NCBI GenBank assembly: GCA_022818135.1
Contig: JAFMSR010000007.1
Span: 30,173,280-30,237,279 of the forward strand
Origin: Saxidomus purpurata
Taxonomy: Eukaryota > Mollusca > Bivalvia > Venerida > Veneridae
Length of the DNA: 64,000 nucleotides
Direction of reading: 5' to 3'
The notes beneath the pieces are model-generated. The model saw only the letters and a program-made list of their open reading frames with translations. It did no database searches and was not told the DNA's origin. The position numbers were made by a program, and so were the translations under genes. Positions 57,362 through 64,000 of the stretch are shown piece after piece (position 1 is the first letter of the stretch; every line of letters starts with the position of its first letter).

Positions 57362-58456
57362 TAGAACAAGAGCTGTCCCTCCCAAGTGACGAATGCCCCC
57401 GAAAGAGGTGCCTCACAGTCTGTGTCCTCTCCATGTGCTCAATAAATGTGCTATGTAATTTTAAAATCCTTCCATGCATGACAGAGTAATCATGCATACA
57501 GTATTCCATTACTTTAAACACTAAGTGTGACCTTGACCTTTGAGGTAGGGACTTGGGTCTTGCATGCGACACATCCGCTTGATGTGCTAGACATTTGTGC
57601 ACAGTTATTTTAAAATCCTTCAAAGCATAATAAAGTTATAGTCCGGACACAAATGTATGCATATATACAGGATTCCATTACCTATAAACTCTAAGTGTGA
57701 CCTTGACCTTTGTGGTAGGGATGTGGGTCATGCACGCGACACCTCGTCTTGATGTGCTAGACATTTGTGCCAAATTATTTTAAAATCCTTCAAGGCATGA
57801 CAAAGTTACAGTCCGGACACGAATGTGTGCATATATGCTTATATAGAGGAATCCATTACCTTCAAACTCTAAGTATGACCTTGACCTTTGAGCTAGGGAC
57901 GTGGGTCTTGCACGCGACACGTCGTCTTGATGTGCTAGACATTTGTGCCAAGTTATTTTAAAATCCTTCAATGCATGACAAAGTTACAGTCCGGACACGA
58001 ATGTGTGCATATATGCTTATATAGAGGAATCCATTACCTTCAAACTCTAAGTATGACCTTGACCTTTGAGCTAGGGACGTGGGTCTTGCACGCGACACGT
58101 CGTCTTGATGTGCTAGACATGCGTGCCTAGTTATTTTAAAATCCTTCAATGCATGACAAAGTTACAGTCCGGACACGAATGTGTGCATATATAGAGGATT
58201 CCATAACCTTCATACTCCAAGTGTGACCTTCACCTTTGAGGTAGGGATGTGGGTCTTGCACGCGACACGTCGTCTTGATGTGCTAGACATGTGTGCCAAG
58301 TTATTTTAAAATCCTTCAATGCATGACAAAGTTACAGTCCGGACACGAATTTGTAAGTGGGGACGCACGGACGGACGGACAGACGGACGGACGGACAGAC
58401 GGTCAGACGGACAGACGGTGCGATTTTAATATGCCACCCTTCGGGGGCATAAAAAT
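57362..58456. mobile_element. Element with five monomers of 170-180 bp, copy A
   Basis: It starts ACAAGAGCTGTCCCTCCC with GAATGCCCCCGAA and ends CCTTCGGGGGCATAAAAA, so the ends carry inverted GCCCCCGAA. Inside are five monomers with AGTGTGACCTTGACCTTTG, GATGTGCTAGACATTTGTGC and AAGTTACAGTCCGGACACGA, then ACGGACGGACAGACGG short repeats. Open frames on both strands are repeat artefacts. It is non-autonomous. Confidence 0.8.
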
Positions 58457-58649
58457 TAATTTAATCCTACCCATACAATCCCTTTTATTAATTTTGTAAC
58501 AACTACTTTAAGTTTCAGTGGTACTGTCAAAACAGGTTGATAATAGTTTTTAGTATTATTCAAAATATGATCATTTGAAGCCGGTAACGACTTAAGCAAT
58601 TTGTTTCATTGCTAAATGTATTTATTGGCTGTATATGAATTGGAATAAA
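58457..58649. other. Short AT-rich spacer
   Basis: Nothing recognised. Confidence 0.4.
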
Positions 58650-59520
58650 ACAAGAGCTGTCAGTAGGACAGCGCTCAATTTTTTAGTGCTTGCCAATAAA
58701 ACAAAACTTTGACAGTTAAGGGCACACAAGACTTTATTTAGGAATTTCTAGATACAAATCAAGAAACATTTTCACAGAGTTATCTTCTCTTGCTTACAGA
58801 TAGGTCTCATGATGGTACAAAAGTACTCAAACTTTCAAAGTAATATCTCAAATGGTTAAGCCAACAATTGGACAAGAATGAAAATTTTAACTGAGTTTCT
58901 AGGTCGAAAAGGGCCATAATTCAAATAAAATCCTTGACAGAATTACCTTCTCCTGTCCATGTTTGGGGATGGTAAACAAGTATTCCAACTTTCAAATTAA
59001 TATCTTAAACAGTTTAGTCAAAAAGTGGACTGGTACGAAAAACTTAACCAAGATTCAAAGTTGATACAGGGCCTTCATTTTTAAAACAAATCCTTGACAG
59101 AGTTATGACCTCTTGCCTACAGACGGGGGTAATGATGTAAACAAGCATTCAAAGTTTCAAAGCAATATCTCAAAGGGTTAACAGGTCGTACCGATTATAA
59201 CCTCTATAGAGGATGGTGGACCTAATAAGCACAATTACAAACAAATCAAAGGGTTAAGGGAAAAAAAGGATTTAACTCATACTCGATGTATTTTCTAAGT
59301 AAAAAAGGGGCATAATTCTGTCAAAAACCTTGACAGAGTTATGTACTCTTGTCTACTGATGTAGGTCATGTTGGTAAACAAGTATGGTAAGTTTCAAAGC
59401 CATACTTCTAATAGTTTTGAAAAAAGTGGGGTGGTACGAAAAATTTGACCAAGGTGTGACACCAACGCGGATGCCAGGGCAAGTAGGATAGCTCCCCTTT
59501 TCTTTGAAAAATCGAGCTAA
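58650..59520. mobile_element. AGCTGTC-hairpin element, about 870 bp
   Basis: Begins ACAAGAGCTGTCAGTAGGAC and GCGCTCAATTTTTTAG, contains four or five degenerate monomers with ACAGAGTTATCTTCTCTTGC-type text and CAAAGCAATATCTCAAAGGG, and ends GATAGCTCCCCTTTTC...AAATCGAGCTAA. Non-coding. Confidence 0.65.
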
Positions 59521-59531
59521 AAAGAACAATG

Positions 59532-59603
59532 CTCCCCGACAGGGAATCAAACTCCTATCTCCCGCATGACAAGCAGGGATACATACTACTCCGCTATCGA
59601 GGA
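59532..59603 (-). pseudogene. tRNA-Asp(GTC)-like pseudogene
   Basis: The 72 bases on the minus strand start TCCTCGATAGCGGAGTAG and hold GTC in an anticodon loop CTTGTCATG closed by a CCTGC/GCGGG stem. The acceptor stem is fully paired with one wobble. The T arm has two mismatches and TTTGATT in place of TTCGATT, so it is probably dead or a SINE head. Confidence 0.6.
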
Positions 59604-61174
59604 TCTTGTAATTGTACGCACATCGAGATATGGTGTTATTTTTGTATGGGCAATATCTCTCCTCTGTTATAGCAACATTCTGACACGAGATTTGGCTTAA
59701 AAGGCTATCTTCAGTGCCACCCTGCGACAGAATCTCAGTTGCTCTGATAAATTTCTTAACTTTATAATGCTCGAAAACAAGTATTCATCGGTCAATTTTT
59801 ATATTTCTTTCATTTTATAAATTTATCATTCAGTATTCAAAGAAAAACCATCAAGTTTTTTTACATGGAAGGAAAACTGTTAAATGTGGTGAGCTTTGCA
59901 AACGAACATTATCTATTTCCACTGTGCAGCAGAGCACTTACTGTAATTCTAATATGGTGGTTCATGTTCGCCAGTTGAAAATGGGAAAATGTAAGAATAC
60001 ATTTATTACATTGGAAGAAAAACTGAAACTGTACGAATTAAATTATGCCATATCAAATTATAAATATGATGCAAGAAAGATTCTTTGATTTAGAAAATGG
60101 AATATAACATATTTTTATTGAAATCTGGGTTATAGCATATAACTTTTAGATTTTGAACAGTTGAAATAAAACAAATGAATGTTTTCATAAGGTACAAGTT
60201 TGACTTTTTTCAACAATTTTCACTTCGTTTTAATAATTTCTTATTAATTAAACTTTTTGAAATAATCATGATGAAATTGAAGTTAGTGCCATAAATGTCC
60301 GTTAAATGTTGTAACAAACTAAAAGGAAAAGGAATATTTACATAGGGTATGAGTTGACTTTTTTTTCAAAACTTCCACTTCATTTCTACCACTTTCTTAG
60401 CCTAATTAATTTGGCGTTTCAGTGTGAACCCTTTCACAGATCTGATATTTTATAATTGTCACACCTCTATGCCTAATTAATGCTTTAATGTGCTCCATAA
60501 TAGGCGGAAAGTGTAGTTTCAATATTAGGTAAAAACCGGCGCATACTACACAAATAACAATTTTCTGCTCTAAAATAAAGAATTAAATATATGTCTTTAA
60601 TGAAAACCTGAGATTTTATTAAAAATCTCACCACTTTAATAAAATCACGGACCTACATACACCCGGGTATATAGTGTATATAGGTCTGTGATAAAACCTG
60701 ATTGTTGAAACCTATACATGCAAGTTGCCACATACGGCATAACATGCCGTTTATCTTTATATTTCACCAATTGATGCAGGTGTGTAAATAGGTAAACGTA
60801 ACTTGGAATTGAGTTAGTATCATTCTAAAACTTAATCTTATCATGTTAAATCATAAATACATTTAAATATTGGATTTTATTGCGTTTATAAGTGCCCAAC
60901 AGAATTTCGTTGGGGATGTATTCCCAGCTTTTAGCACATCAAAGTGAGACGTAGGCCAACAACTGTAAAATGTCAACCTGTTAAATCGGTTTGCCTTCGA
61001 AGTGGAAAGAGTGAGACTACCACTTTCTAGATCTACTAAAATTTTGTAAAATAATAGTAAAATGAAGCGTTTCAATGCAAACATTTTGTGATGAATGATC
61101 CATTGACCAAAAAATATTATTTTCTCCACTATAATGAATAAATAAATCTATGGTACGAGTTGACTTTTAAGAAA
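59604..61174. other. AT-rich intergenic DNA
   Basis: No gene is seen; frames are short and of low-complexity composition. GGTATGAGTTGACTTTTTT at 60347 recalls a motif found near 61155 and 62240. Confidence 0.4.
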
Positions 61175-62234
61175 AACAAGAGCTGTCCCTCACAAGTGAC
61201 GAATGCCCCCGAAAGAGGTGCCTCACAGTCTGTGTCCTCTCCATGTGCTCAATAAATGTGCTATGTAATTTTAAAATCCTTCCATGCATGACAGAGTAAT
61301 CATGCATACAGTATTCCATTACTTTAAACACTAAGTGTGACCTTGACCTTTGAGGTAGGGACTTGGGTTTTGCACGCGACACATCCGCTTGATGTGCTAG
61401 ACATTTGTGCCAAGTTATTTTAAAATCCTTCAAAGCATAATAAAGTTATAGTCCGGACACAAATGTATGCATATATACAGGATTCCATTACCTATAAACT
61501 CTAAGTGTGACCTTGACCTTTGTGGTAGGGATGTGGGTCTTGCACGTGACACGTCGTCTTGATGTGCTAGACATTTGTGCCATACTATTTTAAAATCCTT
61601 CAAGGCATGACAAAGTTACAGTCCGGACACGAATGTGTGCATATATGCATATATAGAGGAATCCATTACCTTCAAACTCTAAGTGTGACCTTGACCTTTG
61701 AGCTAGGGACCTGGGTCTTGCACGCGACACGTCGTCTTGATGTGCTAGACATCTGTGCCAAGTTATTTTAAAATCCTTCAATGCATGACAAAGTTACAGT
61801 CCGGACACGAATGTGTGCATATATGCATATATACAGGATTCCATTACCTTCAAACTCTAAGTATGACCTTGACCTTTGAGCTAGGGACGTGGGTCTTGCA
61901 CGCGACACGTCCTCTTGATGTGCTAGACATGTGTGCCTAGTTATTTTAAAATCCTTCAATGCATGACAAAGTTACAGTCCGGACACGAATGTGTGCATAT
62001 ATAGAGGATTCCATAACCTTCATACTCCAAGTGTGACCTTCACCTTTGAGGTAGGGATGTGGGTCTTGCACGCGACACGTCGTCTTGATGTGCTAGACAT
62101 GTGTGCCAAGTTATTTTAAAATCCTTCAATGCATGACAAAGTTACAGTCCGGACACGAATTTGTAAGTGGGGACGCACGGACGGACGGACAGACGGTGCG
62201 ATTTTAATATGCCACCCTTCGGGGGCATAAAAAT
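61175..62234. mobile_element. Element with five monomers of 170-180 bp, copy B
   Basis: Nearly identical to 57362-58456, with the same five monomers in the same order and the same ends; the ACGGACGG tail is shorter. The high identity points to recent movement or a local duplication. Confidence 0.8.
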
Positions 62235-63900
62235 CAGGTACGAGTTGACTAATTCGGGCACGAGATGACTAAGATACGAGTTGACTGGTACCTACTGGTA
62301 GCGTCCGCGAACTGGTCCGGTCTGTCTATATAGACCGTTCCTGCTCTCAACAACGCACTCTCATGTTTTAATTTAGTAAATCTGAGAAAACACGACGTAC
62401 TGATTCAATAACATCACTGTGTTTGCATCGTCAGAATATGATTGCTTTTTCAACTGCAAATGGCGAGAGTTTTAACAAGGGAGATCACTTTGTAAATCAG
62501 CAAATATGGACAAGTTTATTCTGCGGGCTTCCGTAGGCCTGGTGCGGGCCAAGAAAAAAGTGCTTAAATTGCTAGGTTATGCACAAACTATTAAACAGAA
62601 AGAGTTCACACCAATAATTAGTTCAACTGAAAACTTGTAAAGACAAGTGGGTTTTGTTATTACGACCACTACAGTAACACAGAAGATAACACATTATGCC
62701 ATGGATTTTATGATGTGATTTGCACCAATATAAGTCACTGTAAATTCAAAACACTTATTACAACGCAAGCATTTGGCTTTGCAAATTTAAAGGGCCATAC
62801 AATATCTATCATGTTCATGATCAGAATAGAGAATTGGTTATATTATTGTTATTATTGTTCACAAAGCTTTGTCTCTCATGCCTAAACCTTTTGGAATCAG
62901 CAGACAATCATTCTGTAAGGTAGTGGCCTTAATTAGCTACCTTTTCATATCATTGCCATTGTGTACAATTCTCTACGGCTCATACAGGGTTCCTATCTCT
63001 TTTTTACTACTATTACAGGGTGGGGCAATAGATTGGTAGAGACTGTGGTCGCCTTAAGTCTGTCTGGAGAGCTTTGTACCCATGCCTAGTTTTGTTCTGT
63101 GATTATTTTATAAAATACAAAAAGTGATGTTTTTTATATATAAAATTTGTTTTAACTGAAAATCTATGAATTATAGTGAGATCCTCCATTTTAAGCAGCA
63201 CCTCAAGATACTGGTGAGATCCTCGGGTGTCATAACTGTAGGCAGCTGACATCATCCCCACACATGCATATTTTGCACTGTTATAGGTAACACTGTGCTA
63301 GTGGTAGTTACTTAGCACATCTTTCCTGATTGTTGTTAGCACAGCACTGGTGATAGTTCAATCTGACAATTCACTTACTCAAATCCAAGTCTTACTTTAC
63401 CAAAGATATAATACATCAAAATTTATATATCCAGTAAATGTGTTTAAAGAAAATTTTACATTATTACTCCTATTGTTTTCAACATAGATTCCAAACAGGG
63501 CTGCTGTAGGTATGCGTTATTACTTATTTGCTTTCTATCATAAAAATCTAATTATTAAAAGATGAAAAATTTTGTAAAACTGAGAAGTGCGAAAAATTTA
63601 CTCGTACACCAGAAATGTTGCTATAATTATGTGAAAAAAGTCAGTTTGTTTGGTAACAACAATGTACACATCTTATCCATTCGCCTTCCTTTCTGACATC
63701 ATATTTTGATTCTCATTTTTGGTTCGTACAATTTTTGGTTGATCATGATCTGCAATGTATATAATAAACATATCATACAACTTATCATTATTACAGCATA
63801 CGGTAAACTTCTATTATAAAGTCTCCGGATATAACGAATTTCGAGATATAAGTAATAAATTTTCTCTCCCCAAGTTTTTTCTTTCTTTATTTCATATAAA
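62235..63900. other. AT-rich DNA without a gene
   Basis: It begins with three or four copies of TACGAGTTGACT-like text (62237-62288). A GGTCTGTCTATATAGACC palindrome lies at about 62317-62334. No exon or RNA gene is recognised to the end of this stretch. Confidence 0.4.
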
Positions 63901-63902
63901 AA

Positions 63903-64000
63903 CTAGAGCTATCACTAAATGTGATTAATACCCCCAAAAGACTGCTTTATAAACTGAAGAAGTTCGTAGTAACAGAATACCTTGCAAACAAACTAAAAAG
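63903..64000. mobile_element. Start of a GAGCTATCACTAAAT-type element, cut by the window
   Basis: AGAGCTATCACTAAATGTG followed by AATACCCCCAAAAG matches the opening at 28196 and the CCCCC-bearing starts of related elements. Confidence 0.5.

Noticed and set aside
57082..58499. Several 60-135 residue frames on both strands, for example with FELGTWVLHATRRLDVLD
   Set aside because: They lie in a SINE and in the 170-180 bp monomer element and repeat with it.

Overview
The window is animal nuclear DNA, almost certainly from a bivalve mollusc. It is AT-rich and intron-bearing, gene density is low, and it is packed with repeat types common in bivalve genomes: Penelope-like and non-LTR retroelement relics, tRNA-headed SINEs, many small inverted-repeat (MITE-like) elements, and tandem families built on GACCTTGACC-type monomers. 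Family names rest on reading the sequence only; no search was run.

Left part (1-4.9 kb): a decayed Penelope-like reverse transcriptase with its GT-rich 3' tail, then AT-rich DNA without genes. Centre-left (5.0-32.5 kb): three tandem head-to-tail copies of a two-exon alpha-1,3-fucosyltransferase (GT10) gene, all on the plus strand, at 5212-11220, 15261-20256 and 24505-32378. Each has a 399-base exon 1 (cytosolic tip, membrane anchor, stem, start of the GT10 N-domain), an intron of 3.5-6.4 kb, and an exon 2 of about 1.07 kb that carries the catalytic domain and an unexpected C-terminal membrane helix. All three are open with intact splice sites, so they look like working Golgi glycosyltransferase paralogues of 487, 490 and 490 residues. 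The units also share a relic of a non-LTR retrotransposon, a SINE and flanking repeats. Comparing them acts as an insertion assay: a 2.05 kb foldback-like transposon and a 430 bp MITE are found only in unit 1, and a SINE with a 12 bp target duplication and a 468 bp miniature LTR element only in unit 2.

Centre (32.5-48 kb): unit 3 breaks off at a dispersed repeat. Then come a 5'-truncated, frameshifted TRIM/NHL-type pseudogene (34.2-35.5 kb), an unrecognised two- or three-exon gene (40185-42133, with a possible tiny first exon at 36045), and repeat-rich DNA that includes a second stretch of the fucosyltransferase unit's 3' flank at 46.2-47.4 kb.

Right part (48.5-55.5 kb): a complete minus-strand delta-tubulin gene (TUBD1). 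Its six exons give 440 residues with splice phases that fit throughout; its introns carry MITEs, tandem-repeat elements and a hammerhead-ribozyme-like fold. From 55.5 kb to the end there is no gene: SINEs, two nearly identical elements with five monomers of 170-180 bp each, a tRNA-Asp-like pseudogene and AT-rich DNA.

The genes do not form a pathway together. The fucosyltransferases act in the secretory route on glycans, delta-tubulin acts at centrioles and basal bodies, and the TRIM fragment is dead. The most interesting material is the anatomy of the fucosyltransferase cluster and the mobile elements that date it.
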